From Atriophallophorus winterbourni (taxonomy: Eukaryota; Platyhelminthes; Trematoda; Plagiorchiida; Microphallidae), in NCBI GenBank assembly GCA_013407085.1, contig JACCGJ010018994.1, positions 42,251-106,250 of the forward strand: 64,000 nt of DNA, read 5' to 3'. The first letter of the stretch is position 1; every line of letters begins with the position of its first letter. Shown here piece after piece: positions 18,327 to 31,200 of this stretch. The translations under genes and the position numbers were made by a program. The notes under the pieces are model-generated. The model saw only the letters and a list, made by a program, of their open reading frames with translations. It did no database searches and had not been told where the DNA came from.

Positions 18327-19482
18327 CTAAAAGTAGCTTATGCATGCAACCCCGCCCAAACGAGCCTTGTGTATTTCATCCTCAAACAGCGACATCTCGC
18401 GCCAATTAAACAAATCTAATGTGCAAATTATTATTAGTGTATCATGAGATCGAAACACAAATAACACATCAGGTTCACAACGGAACACTTCACTCCAATC
18501 ATATGGATTGTCATGGCTACCATCTGTCACCACCCTTTCGGTTGACTCAGTGTCATGTGAATCAGGCTTACTATTCATTGGAGCTGAATAGGTGTCAGGT
18601 GAACCAGGCTTAGTCTCCATCTGATCCGAATTAGTGTCAGGAAATTCAGTCACAAAATCCGACTGAGCTAATTCAGTGTCAGGTAACTCAGCTTCGTGAG
18701 CACAACCGACAACACAAACATCAAGATCCTTCAACTTTACATCAATAAAAACCCTTTCTTGACAATCAGTCACAAAATCCAACTGAGCTAATTCAGTGTC
18801 AGTTAACTCAGCTTCCCGAGAACAACCGATAGCACAAACGTCAAGACCCATCAAATTTACATCAATAGAAACCGTTTCTTGGCACTCAACGATGCCAACA
18901 TGCTTTGCTATGGAATCCTTTTGGCAACATTTACACAACTGACCAAATCGACTCCAATCAATAAGAGCTCGACGTGTCACAAAGTCTGTGAGTTGCTGAA
19001 AAGTAATTTCTAATCCCTCGCAGTATACAGCATTCTTCAGATCAGTCCACTGTTTCTGGAACACAGCCGGTAATATATGCACAATATACTCTAAAGTGTC
19101 ACTTGCATTCAAAACCGCCTGGCACTCCAATAGAGTGAGGGCAACCTGACATTTATGCATTGAGGAGGCAAGAAAAGCGGAGCCTTCTGACTGGCCAATC
19201 AATCGTCGGGCCTCTCCAAATAACTCATCTAATACTGAGTGAGCCACATTACAAGCTAGGTCTGAAGCTCGTTTATGACAGGTACCATGAGTTAATTTCA
19301 AGATTGTAGCATTAGCAATCGCTAAATCTTGCTCCAATTCAAGTGCCCGTTTAGAAGTTGCACAGCTACAGTCGAGATCATGTCTACCAACAGATGGAGA
19401 TTAAAAATCATCCGCACCATTGTGACTATCTTTTAGGGACTTAACCGAACCACGCACTAAACTTGCTAAATGTTCGGGCATT
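18327..19482 (-). pseudogene. BEL/Pao-like Gag, copy 2 (nonsense mutation)
   Basis: Homologous to copy 1 over its whole length. An E codon of the DDFESPS motif is now TAA at about 19402, so only the part downstream of that (from about 19337) is open. The 40-residue segment ending AELTDTELAQ is duplicated: one version has CSREAEL and the second CAHEAEL. The C-terminal 70 residues are of the same type as copy 1 (DWSEVFRCEPDVLFVFRS). The N-terminal ATG context matches copies 3 and 4. Confidence 0.65.
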
Positions 19483-19886
19483 TTATACAAAAGGATTCAA
19501 AGGGAAAAAAAGGAAACAAATAAAAAGGGACGTCACCGATATTGTAAACTGAATCGATTCGCGAATCTTCAACTGCACTTCTCGCCAAGTTCGAGAAGAA
19601 TCAAATTTCAAGTTCAGTACTGTATTTTCTCCAATTGAGACAAATACGATACAAATCGAATTCCAAGATGAGTACTGCTTCAACGAACCAAATTGAGTAC
19701 TTCCAAAAATTGTAATGCTTCGACGCACCAAGTTGAGTACTGTATTTTCTCCAATTGAGACAAATACGGTACAAATCGAATTCCAAAATTGAATACTGCT
19801 TCGACGAACCGAAGTTGAGTACTGCTTCAACGAACCAAATTGATACTTCCAAAAATTGTAATGCTTCGACGCACCAAGTTGAGTAC
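19483..19886 (-). repeat. Gag leader with repeated modules, unit 2
   Basis: 404 bp carrying the two alternating modules described for unit 1, each about 65-82 bp and present two to three times. The gag-proximal 130 bp (GGGACGTCACCGATATTG and onward) is shared with units 3 and 4. Confidence 0.6.
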
Positions 19887-20659
19887 TGTAACGTCTGTGA
19901 CGTGAGTAACGCGTATTCCACCCGTTTCTTAATTCGACAAATTCAAAACCACAATTCGGATGTTATACGGTACTGTAATTAGCAACAATTACAACAACAA
20001 TAATTATACAAACCTCAACTGTATAGGAACGTACAGCAAACAGTGGAGTCAAAATACTCCAGAATCAATTATATCAATGCAAACAAGTTCAATGACGACC
20101 TGAGATATAAATAGAATAAAAGGAGTTACCAAAATTGCCGTCCAAAATGTCTATCAAAGACAAGACACCCAAAAGTGGTGTCAAAATACAAGCCAAATAC
20201 AAGTGCCCAAAATGGCAATCAAATTCAACAACAATGACCGACAATGGCTTCAACAATGAATTAAAACAAAAGCTTCACCAAATATGTGAACAGAAGATTT
20301 CCAATAAAATAATTACAAAAAGAAATGTTTTATACAAAATACTGTAGGAAAATAAAACACAAGCAAAATCTATTTCACAAAATTCAAGTTTTGTAACCAA
20401 GTTCAAAATAAAAGGAATGGTGAAGGGAAAAGAAGAATTTCAAACTACTTTGAACCTTACACCTCCGACCAAATTCTTTCTAGGGCTCAACTGTACAACG
20501 ATTGTTTATCGAATACCCTAACGAATTCCGTGCAGCAAATGACTTTATTTAGTGGCGAGTCACACACGCCACGTCGCATTGCCATCATTGGACACATGTG
20601 GCTTTTTATAGGGAAATAGTTTGCCAGACTAAGACCAACCACGTCCTCCGGTTCTGCCA
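19887..20659 (-). repeat. LTR 3, 773 bp
   Basis: Same termini as LTR 1. A one-base deletion relative to LTR 1 lies near 20333. Confidence 0.7.
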
Positions 20660-20665
20660 CGTTCC

Positions 20666-21829
20666 TTACAAGAAGCTTTTGCGTGCATTCCCAGCCGAAC
20701 GAGCCTTGTGTATTTCATCCTCAAATAGCGACATCTTGCGCCATCTAAACAACTCTAATCTGCAAATTGAAATAAGTGTATCCGGTGTCCGAAACACAAA
20801 TGGCTTATCGGGTACACAACCGAACGTCTTGCGCCACTCATATGAATAGTCACGCCGACCATCGGTCGCCCCCACTTCGGCTGATTCACTGTCATGTGAA
20901 CCAGGCCTACTATTCGTTTTGGCTGATTTGGTGTCAGGTGAACCAGGCTTAGTCTCCATCTGATCCGAATTCGTGTCAGTAAATTCAGTCACAAATTCCG
21001 ACTGAGCTAATTCAGTGTCAGGTAACTCAGCTTCGTGAGCACAAGCGACAACACAAACATCAAGGTCCTTCAAATTTACATCAATAAAAACCCTTTCTTG
21101 ACAATCAGTCACAAAATCCGACTGAGCTAATTCAGTGTCAGTTAACTCAGCTTCCCGAGAACAACCGACAGCACAAACGTCAAGACCCATCAAATTTACA
21201 TCAATAGAAACCGTTTCTTGGCACTCAACGATGCTAACATGCCTTGCTATGGAATCCTTTTGGCAACATTTACACAACTGACCAAATCGACTCCAATCAA
21301 TAAGAGATCGACGTGTCACAAAGTCTGTGAGTTGCTGAAAAGTAATTTCTAATCCCTCGCAGTATACAGCATTCTTCAGATCAGTCCACTGTTGCTGGAA
21401 CACAGCCGGTAATATATGCACAATATACTCTAAAGTGTCACTTGCATTCAAAACCGCCTGGCACTCCAATAGAGTGAGGGCAACCTGACATTTATGCATT
21501 GCCGCAGCAAGAACAGCGAAGCCTTCTGACTGGCCAATCAATCGTCGAGGCTCTCCAAATAACTCATCTAATACTGAGTGGGCCACAGTACAAGCTAGGT
21601 CTGAAGCTCGTTTATGACAGGTACCCTGAGTTAATTTCAAGATTGTAGCATTAGCAATCGCTAAATCTTGCTCCAATTCAAGTGCCCGTTTAGAAGTTGC
21701 ACAGCTACAGTCGAGATCATGTCTACCAACAGATGGAGATTCAAAATCATCCGCACCATTGTGACTATCTTTTAGGGACTTAACCGAACCACGCACTAAA
21801 CTTGCTAAATGTTCGGGCATTTTATACAA
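20666..21829 (-). CDS. BEL/Pao-like Gag, copy 3 (longest intact)
   Basis: 387 residues, uninterrupted, starting MYKMPEHLASLVRG. It carries both versions of the duplicated segment (CSREAEL and CAHEAEL). The core LEYIVHILPAVFQQQWTDL/FQQLTDFVTRRSLIDWSRFG is intact. The last 80 residues are of a second type (YEWRKTFGCVPDKPFVFRTP) distinct from copies 1 and 2. It ends 6 bp from the LTR. No protease or polymerase motif is present anywhere in the unit, so mobilisation would need enzymes from elsewhere. Confidence 0.68.
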   Translation of the reverse strand: MYKMPEHLASLVRGSVKSLKDSHNGADDFESPSVGRHDLDCSCATSKRALELEQDLAIANATILKLTQGTCHKRASDLACTVAHSVLDELFGEPRRLIGQSEGFAVLAAAMHKCQVALTLLECQAVLNASDTLEYIVHILPAVFQQQWTDLKNAVYCEGLEITFQQLTDFVTRRSLIDWSRFGQLCKCCQKDSIARHVSIVECQETVSIDVNLMGLDVCAVGCSREAELTDTELAQSDFVTDCQERVFIDVNLKDLDVCVVACAHEAELPDTELAQSEFVTEFTDTNSDQMETKPGSPDTKSAKTNSRPGSHDSESAEVGATDGRRDYSYEWRKTFGCVPDKPFVFRTPDTLISICRLELFRWRKMSLFEDEIHKARSAGNARKSFL

Positions 21830-22161
21830 AAGGATTCAAAGGAAAAAAGGAAACAAATAAAAAGGGACGTCACCGATATTGTAAACTGAATCGATTCGCG
21901 AATCTTCAACTGCACTTCTCGCCAAGTTCGAGAAGAATCAAATTTCAAGTTCAGTACTGTATGTTCTCCAATTGAGACAAATACGATACAAATCGATTAC
22001 AAGAAGATGAGTACTGCTTCAACGAACCAAATTGTGTACTTCCAAAAATTGTAATGCTTCGACGCACCAAGTTGAGTACTGTATTTTCTCCAATTGAGAC
22101 AAATACGGTACAAATCGAATTCTAAAATTAAATACTGCTTCGACGAACCGAAGTTGAGTAC
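21830..22161 (-). repeat. Gag leader with repeated modules, unit 3
   Basis: The shortest leader (332 bp), with the fewest module copies. Confidence 0.6.
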
Positions 22162-22894
22162 TGTAACGTCTGTGACGTGAGTAACGCGTATTCCACCCGT
22201 TTCTTAGTTCGACAAATTCAAAACCAAAATTCGGATGTTATACGGTACTCAACTGTATAGGAACGTACAGCAAACAGTGGAGTCAAAATACTCCAGAATC
22301 AATTATATCAATGCAAACAAGTTCAATGACGACCTGAGATATAAATAGAATGAAAGGAGTTACCAAAATTGCCGTCCAAAATGTCTATCAAAGACAAGAC
22401 ACCCAAAAGTGGTGTCAAAATACAAGCCAAATACAAGTGCCCAAAATGGCAATCAAATTCAACAACAATGACCGACAATGGCTTCAACAATGAATTAAAA
22501 CAAAAGCTTCACCAAATATGTGAACAGAAGATTTCCAATAAAATAATTACAAAAAGAAATGTTTTATATCAAAATACTGTAGGAAAATAAAACACAAGCA
22601 AAATCTATTTCTCAAAATTAAAGTTTTGTAACCAAGTTCAAAATAAAAAGAATGTTGAAGGCCAAGGAAGAATTTCAAACTATTTTGAACCTTACACCTC
22701 CGACCAAATTCTTTCTAGTGCTTAACTGTACAACGATTGTTCGAAGAATACCCTAACGAATTCCGTGCAGCAAATGACTTTATTTAGTGGCGAGTCACAC
22801 ACGCCACGTCGCATTGCCATCATTGGACACATGTGACTTTTTATAGGGAAATAGTTTGCCAGACTAAGACCCACCACGTCCTCCGGTTCTGCCA
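22162..22894 (-). repeat. LTR 4, 733 bp
   Basis: Same termini as the others. It lacks about 40 bp near 22245, the segment with ATTACAACAACAATAATTA in other copies. Confidence 0.7.
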
Positions 22895-22901
22895 CCGTTC
22901 C

Positions 22902-24014
22902 TTACGAGAAGCTTACGCGCGCATTCCCAGCCGAACGAGCCTTGTGTATTTCATCCTCAAATAGCGACATCTTGCGCCATCTAAACAACTCTAATCTGCA
23001 AATTGAAATAAGTGTATCCGGTGTCCGAAACACAAATGGCTTATCGGGTACACAACCGAACGTCTTGCGCCACTCATATGAATAGTCACGCCGACCATCT
23101 GTCGCCCCCACTCCGGCTGATTCACTGTCAGGTGTGCCAGGCTTGCTGTCACTCGTATCTGAATTAGTGTCGGGAAATTCAGTCACAAAATCCGACTGAG
23201 CTAATTCAGTGTCAGGTAACTCAGCTTCGTCAGCACAACCGACAACACAAATATCAATATCCTTCAACTTCACATCAATAAAAACCCTTTTTTGACAATC
23301 AGTCACAAAATCCGACTGAGCTTATTCAGTGTCAGTTAACTCAGCTTCCCGAGAACAACCGACAGCACAAACGTCAAGACCCATCAAATTTACATCAATA
23401 GAAACCGTCTCTTGGCACTCAACGATGCTAACATGCCTTGCTATGGAATCCTTTTGGCAACATTTACACAACTGACCAAATCGACTCCAATCAATAAGAG
23501 CTCGACGTGTCACAAAGTCTGTGAGTTGCTGGAAAGTAATTTCTAATCCCTCGCGGTATACAGCATTCTTCAGATCAGTCCACTGTTGCTGAAACACAGC
23601 CGGTAATATATGCACAATATACTCTAAAGTGTCACTTGCATTCAAAACCGCCTGGCACTCCAATAGAGTGAGGGCAACCTGACATTTATGCATTGAGGAG
23701 GCAAGAACAGCGAAGCCTTCTGACTGGCCAATCAATCGTCGGGCCTCTCCAAATAACTCATCTAATACTGAGTGGGCCACAGTACAAGCTAGGTCTGAAG
23801 CTCGTTTATGACAGGTACCGTAAGTTAATTTCAAGATTGTAGCATTAGCAATCGCTAAATCTTGCTCCAATTCAAGTGCCCGTTTAGATGGAGCACAGCT
23901 ACAGTCGAGATCATGTCTACTAACAGATGAAGATTTAAAATCGTCAGCACCATCTTTTAGGGACTTAACCGAACTACGCCCTAAACTTACTAAATGTTCA
24001 GGCATTTTATACAA
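22902..24014 (-). pseudogene. BEL/Pao-like Gag, copy 4 (nonsense mutation)
   Basis: Same architecture and C-terminal type as copy 3. A single base change turns the L codon of DTELAQ into TAA at 23319-23321, splitting the frame into 22902-23306 and 23322-24014 without a frameshift. The N-terminus has lost a few residues (DGADDFKSSS), and the acidic linker near 23130-23170 is shorter than in copy 3. Confidence 0.65.
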
Positions 24015-24574
24015 ATAGGATTCAAAGGGAAAAAAGGAAACAAATAAAAAGGGACGTCACCGATATTGTAAACTGAATCGATTCGCGAATCTTCAACTGC
24101 ACTTCTCGCCAAGTTCGAGAAGAATCAAATTTCAAGTTCAGCACCGTATTTTCTCCAATTGAGACAAATACGATACAAATCAAATTCCAAGATGAGTACT
24201 GCTTCAACGAACCAAATTGAGTACTTCCAAAAATTGTAATGCTTCGACGCACCAAGTTAGGTACTGTATTTTCTCCAATTAAGACAAATACGGTACAAAT
24301 CGAATTCCAAAATTGAATACTGCTTCGACGAACCAAGTTGAGTACTTCCAAAAATTGTAATTCTTCGACGCACAGAGTTGAGTACTGCTTCAACGAACCA
24401 AGTTGAGTACTGTATTTTCTCCAATTGAGACAGATACGGTACAAATCGCATTCCAAAATTGAATACTGCTTCGACGAACCGAAGTTGAGTACTATATTTT
24501 CTCCAATTGAGACAAATACGGTACAAATCGAATTCCAAAATTGAATACTGCTTCGACGAACCAAAGTTGAGTAC
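24015..24574 (-). repeat. Gag leader with repeated modules, unit 4
   Basis: The longest leader (560 bp), holding about five copies of the CTGCTTCGACGAACCA-type module and four of the TTCTCCAATT module. Expansion here explains most of the extra length of unit 4. Confidence 0.6.
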
Positions 24575-25150
24575 TGTAACGTCTGTGACGTGAGTAACGC
24601 GTATTCCACCCGTTTCTTAGTTCGACAAATTCAAAACCACAATTCGGATGTTATACGGTACTGTAATTAGCAACAATTACAACAACAATAATTATACAAA
24701 CCTCAACTGTATAGGAACGTACAGCAAACAGTGGAGTCAAAATACTCCAGAATCAATTATATCAATGCAAACAAGTTCAATGACGACCTGAGATATAAAT
24801 AGAATGAAAGGAGTTACCAAAATTGCCGTCCAAAATGTCTATCAAAGACAAGACACCCAAAAGTGGTGTCAAAATACAAGCCAAATACAAGTGCCTCAAA
24901 ATGGCAATCAAATTCAACAACAATGACCGACAATGGCTTCAACAATGAATTAAAACAAAAGCTTCACCAAATATGTGAACAGAAGATTTCCAATAAAATA
25001 ATTACAAAAAGAAATGTTTTATATGAAAATACTGTAGGAAAATAAAACACAAGCAAAATCTATTTCTCAAAATTCAAGTTTTGTAACCAAGTTCAAAATA
25101 AAAAGAATGTTGAAGGGAAAGAAGAATTTCAAACTACTTTGAAACCTTAC
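24575..25150 (-). repeat. LTR 5, partial
   Basis: Begins TGTAACG like the others and stops after GAAACCTTAC, where the next base run is (TA)n. About 200 bp of the LTR is missing. The break is either a true junction or an assembly join at low-complexity sequence. Confidence 0.65.
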
Positions 25151-25205
25151 AATATATATATATATATATTATATATTATATATATATATCTATATATATA
25201 TATAT

Positions 25206-25245
<40 letters not shown>
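25151..25245. repeat. (TA)n microsatellite
   Basis: Almost pure TA dinucleotides, marking the boundary between the LTR array and the 249-bp satellite. Confidence 0.95.
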
Positions 25246-25249
<4 letters not shown>

Positions 25250-28200
25250 CCCCTACGTATTATATTCTATTAAATATTATAGTGAGTGTTGTATTATATA
25301 TAAACAATTGATCCTTATATTATGGGGTAGAGAAAAGTATTACAGAGGATTACCCCCAGGTGGGAAGGGAGATTCTGGGGGATTATTGTTGTAATATAAA
25401 GAGCTTGTTATTATATAGTGAATAATGTGTTATTATCTAGCTATTAGTAAGAATTATCTAGTCTATCCTGAACAAACACCATGTCTAACGAATAGTAGTG
25501 ACATTTATGTGAGAGATGGATGGTATATAGGGATGGTATTATATAGTATATATGGGGAAACCTTACTATTAGTGACTTGGTATTATAGAGCATAACCCCC
25601 AGGAGAGGATTGATATCCTGAAGGGGATTTTTGTTGTAATATAAAGAGCTTGTTATTATATAATAAATAATATATGTGTTAATATCTAGCCTTTAGTTAG
25701 AATTATCTAGTCTATCCTGAAGAAACACCATGTCCCACGAATTGTAGTGCCATTTAGTGTGACAGATGGATGGTATATAGGGTTTGTAATATATAGAATA
25801 TATGAGAAACCCTTACTATAAGTGACTTTGTATTACAGAGCATTACCCCAGGTGGAAAGTGAGATCCTGGGGGATTTTTGTTGTAATATTAAAAGCTTGT
25901 TATTATATAGTAAATAGGGAAAGGTGTTATCATCTAGCCTTCAGTAAGAGTTATCTAGTCTATCCTGAAGAGAAACCATGTCCTACGAATAGTAGTGACA
26001 TTTGGTGTGAGAGATGGATGGTAAATCGGGATGGTATTATATAGTCTATATGGGGAACACTTAATATAAGTGACTTGGTATTATACAGCATTCCCCACAG
26101 GTGGGAAGTGAGATCCTGGGGTGGATTATTGTTGTAATATGAAGAGCTTGTTATTATACAATATGTAATAAATGTGTTATTATCTATCTCTAGTAAGAAT
26201 TATCTAGTCTATCCTGAAGGAACACCATGTCTAACTAATAGTAGTAACATTTGTTGTGAGAGATAGATGTTTTATAGGGATGTTATTACATAGTATATAT
26301 AGTGAACCCTTTCTATTAGTGACTTGGTATTATAGAGCATTACCCCAAGGTGGGGAGTAAGATCCTGGAGGGATTTTTGTTGTGACACAAAAAGCTTGTT
26401 ATTATATAGTAAATAATAAATGAGTTATTATCTAGCTTTAGTAAGAGTTATCTAGTCTATCCTGAAGGAACACCATGTCCTACGGATAGTAGTGACATTT
26501 GGTGTGAGAGATGGATGGTATATAGGGATGGTATTATATAGTATATATGGGGAAGCCTTACTATAAGTGACTTGGTATTATAGAGCATTACCCCCAGGTT
26601 GGGAGTGGGATCCTGGGGGGATTATTGTTGTAATATAAAGAGCTTGTTATTATATAGTAAATAATAAATGTGTTATTATCTAGCCTTCAGTAAGCATTAT
26701 CTAGTCTATCATGAAGTAACACCATGTCCCACGAATAGTAGTGCCATTCAGTGTGAGAGATGAATGGTATATAGTGATGGTATTATATAGTATATATGGG
26801 GAACCCTTACTATAAGTGACTTGGTATTATTGAGCATAACCCCCAGGTGGGAGGTGAGATCCTGGGGGGATTATTGTTGTAAAATGAAGAGTTTGTTATT
26901 ATATAGTAAATGATAAATGTGTTAATATCTAGCCTCTAGTAAGAATTATCTAGTCTGTCGTGAACGAACACCATGTCCAACGATTCGTAGTGACAAATGG
27001 TGTGAGAGATGGATGGTATATAGGGATGGTATTATATAGTATATATGGGAAACCTTACTATAAGTGACTTGGTATAATAGAGCATTACCCTCAGGTGGGG
27101 AGTGAGATCCCGGGGGGATTTGTTTTGTAATATGAAAAGCTTGTTATTATATAGTGAATGATAAATGTGATATTATCTAGCTTTAGTAAGAATTATCTAG
27201 TCTATCATGAAGGAACACCATGTCGTACAAATATTAGTGACATTTGGCGTGAGAGATAGATGGTATATAGGGATGGTATTACATAGAATATATAGAGAAC
27301 CCTTACTATAAGTGACTTGGTATTATAGAGCATTACCCATCAGGTGAGGAGTGAGATCCTGGGGGGATTATTGTTGTAATATAAAGAGCTTGTTATTATA
27401 TAGTGAATGATAAATGTGATATTATCTAGCTTTTGTAAGTATTATCTAGTCTATCCTGAAGGAACACCATGTCGTACAAATATTAGTGACATTTGGCGTG
27501 AGAGATAGATGGTATATAGTGATGGTATTATATAGTATATATGGGGAACCCTTACTATAATTGACTTGGTATTATAGAGCATAACCCCCAGGTGGGAGGT
27601 GAGATCCTGGGGGGATTATTGTTGTGAAATAAAGAGTTTGTTATTATATAGTAAATAATAAATGTGTTAATATCTAGCCTCTAGTAAGAATTATCTAGTC
27701 TATCGTGAGCGAACACCATGTCCAACGATTCGTATTGACAAATGGTGTGAGAGATGGATGGTATATAGGGATGGTATTACATAGTATATGAGGAAACCCT
27801 TACTATAAGTGACTTGGTATAATAAAGCATTACCCTCAGGTGGGAAGTGAGATCCCGGGGGGATTTTTTTTGTAATATGAAAAGCTTGTTATTATATAGT
27901 GAATGATAAATGTGATATTATCTAGCTTTAGTAAGAATTATCTAGTCTATCATGAAGGAACACCATGTCGTACAAATATTAGTGACATTTGGCGTGAGAG
28001 ATAGATGGTATATAGGATGGTATTACATAGAATATATGGAGAACCGTTACTATAAGTGACTTGGTATTATAGAGCATTACCCATCAGGTGAGGAGTGAGA
28101 TCCTGGGGGGATTATTGTTGTAAAATAAAGAGCTTGTTATTATATAGTGAATGATAAATGTGATATTATCTAGCTTTTGTAAGTATTATCTATTCTATCC

Positions 28201-31200
28201 TGAAGAAAAACCATGCCGTACAAATATTAGTGACATTTGGCGTCAGGGATAGATGGTATATAGAGATGGTATTACATAGTATATATGGAGAACCCTTACT
28301 ATAAGTGACTTGGTTTTATAGAGCATTACCCACAGGTGGAAAGTGAGATCCTGGGGGATTATTGTTGTAATAAAGAGAGCTTGTTATTATATAGTAAATA
28401 ACAAATGTGTTATTATCTATCTTTAGTAAGAATTATCTAGTCTATCATGGACGAACACCATGTCCAACGATTCGTAGTGACAAATGGTGTGAGAGATGGA
28501 TGGTATATAGGGATGGTGTTATATAGTATATATGGGAAACCCTTACTATAAGTGACTTGGTATAATGAAGCATTACCCTCAGGTGGGGAGTGAGATCCCG
28601 GGGGGGATTTTTTTTGTAATATGAAAAGCTTGTTATTATATAGTGAATGATAAATGTGATATTATCTAGCTTTAGTAAGAATTATCTAGTCTATCATGAA
28701 GGAACACCATGTCGTACAAATATTAGTGACATTTGGCGTGATAGATAGATGGTATATAGGGATGGTATTACATAGAATATATGGAGAACCCTTACTATAA
28801 GTGACTTGGTATTATAGAGCATTACCCATCAGGTGAGGAGTGAGATCCTGGGGGGATTATTGTTGTAAAATAAAGAGCTTGTTATTATATAGTGAATGAT
28901 AAATGTGATATTATCTAGCTTTTGTAAGTATTATCTATTCGATTCTGAAGGAACACCATGCCGTACAAATATTAGTGACATTTGGCGTGAGAGATAGATG
29001 GTATATAGAGATGGTATTACATAGTATATATGGAGAACCCTTACTATAAGTGACTTGGTTTTATAGAGCATTACCCACAGGTGGAAAGTGAGATCCTGGG
29101 GGGATTATTGTTGTAATATAAAGAGCTTGTTATTATATAGTAAATAACAAATGTGTTATTATCTTTCTTTAGTAAGAATTATCTAGTCTTTCATGGACGA
29201 ACACCATGTCCTACGAATCGTAGTGACATTTGGTGTGAGAGATGGATGGTATATAGGGATGGTATTATATAGTATATATGGGGAACCCTTACTATAAGTG
29301 ACTTGGTATTATAGAGCATTACCCCCAGGTTGGGAGTGGGATCCTGGGTGGATTATTGTTGTAATATGAAGAGCTTGTTATTATATAGTAAATAATAAAT
29401 GTGTTATTATCTAGCCTTCAGTAAGCATTAACTAGTCTATCATGAAGTAACACCATTTCCCACGAATAGTAGTGCCATTCAGTGTGAGAGATGAATGGTA
29501 TATAGTGATGGTATTATATAGTATATATGGGGAACCCTCACTATTAGTGACTTGGTATTATAGAGCATAACCCCCAGGTGGGAGGTGAGATCCTGGGGGG
29601 ATTATTGTTGTAAAATGAAGAGTTTGTTATTATATAGTAAATAATAAATGTGTTAATATCTAGCCTCTAGTACGAATTATCTAGTCTATCGTGAACGAAC
29701 ACCATGTCCAACGATTCCTAGTGACAAATGGTGTGAGAGATGGATGGTATATAGGGATGGTATTATATAGTATATATGGGAAACCCTTACTATAAGTGAC
29801 TTGGTATAATAGAGCATTACCCTCAGGTGGGGAGTGAGATCCCGGGGGGATTTTTTTTGTAATATGAAAAGCTTGTTATTATATAGTGAATGATAAATGT
29901 GATATTATCTAGCTTTAGTAAGAATTATCTAGTCTATAATGAAGGAACACCATGTCGTACAAATATTAGTGACATTTGGCGTGAGAGATAGATGGTATAT
30001 AGGGATGGTATTACATAGAATATATGGAGAACCCTTACTATACGTGACTTGGTATTATAGAGCATTACCCATCAGGTGAGGAGTGAGATCCTGGGGGGAT
30101 TATTGTTGTAATATAAAGAGCTTCTTATTATATAGTGAATGATAAATGTGATATTATCTAGCTTTTGTAAGTATTATCTAGTATATCCTGAAGGAACAGC
30201 ATGTCGTACAAATATTAGTGACATTTGGCGTGAGAGATAGATGGTATATAGTGATGGTATTATATAGTATATATGGGGAACCCTTACTATAAGTGACTTG
30301 GTATTATAGAGCATAACTCCCAGGTGGGAGGTGAGATCCTGGGGGATTATTGTTGTAAAATAAAGAGTTTGTTATTATATAGTAAATAATAAATGTGTTA
30401 ATATCTAGCCTCTAGTAAGAATTATCTAGTCTATCGTGAACGAACACCATGTCCAACGATTCGTAGTGACAAATGGTGTGAGAGATGGATGGTATATAGG
30501 GATGGTGTTATATAGTATATATGGGAAACCCTTACTATAAGTGACTTGGTATAATAAAGCATTACCCTCAGGTGGGGAGTGAGATCCCGGGGGGGATTTT
30601 GTTTGTATTATGAAAAGCTTGTTATTATATAGTGAATGATAAATGTGATATTATCTAGCTTTAGTAAGAATTATCTAGTCTATCATGAAGGAACACCATG
30701 TCGTACAAATATTAGTGACATTTGGCGTGAAAGATAGATGGTATATAGGGATGGTATTACATAGAATATATGGAGAACCCGTACTATAAGTGACTTGGTA
30801 TTATAGAGCATTACCCATCAGGTGAGGAGTGAGATCCTGGGGGGATTATTGTTGTAATATAAAGAGCTTGTTATTATATAGTGAATGATAAATGTGATAT
30901 TATCTAGCTTTTGTAAGTATTATCTAGTCTATCCTGAAGGAACACCATGTCGTACAAATATTAGTGACATTTGGCGTGAGAGATAGATGGTATATAGTGA
31001 TGGTATTATATAGTATATATGGGGAACCCTTACTATAATTGACTTGGTATTATAGAGCATAACCCCCAGGTGGGAGGTGAGATCCTGGGGGGATTATTGT
31101 TGTGAAATAAAGAGTTTGTTATTATATAGTAAATAATAAATGTGTTAATATCTAGCCTCTAGTAAGAATTATCTAGTCTATCGTGAGCGAACACCATGTC

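Larger units (their letters stand above)
15299..25150 (-). mobile_element. Tandem array of gag-only LTR retroelements
   Basis: Four full units and one partial unit lie head to tail, with unit starts (TGTAACG on the plus strand) at 15299, 17558, 19887, 22162 and 24575. Unit lengths are 2259, 2329, 2275 and 2413 bp. Each is an LTR of about 730-775 bp followed by an internal region holding only a gag-like gene on the minus strand. Neighbouring units share LTRs. The gag stop lies within about 10 bp of the LTR, so there is no room for pol. The fifth LTR breaks off at 25150 in (TA)n. The structure resembles gag-only terminal-repeat elements (TR-GAG) described in plants, here in tandem. Confidence 0.8.

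Noticed and set aside
25920..26044. Hammerhead-like CTGAAGA followed by GAAAC in some satellite 1 monomers
   Set aside because: There is no room for stem II between the two blocks, and no stem I pairing.
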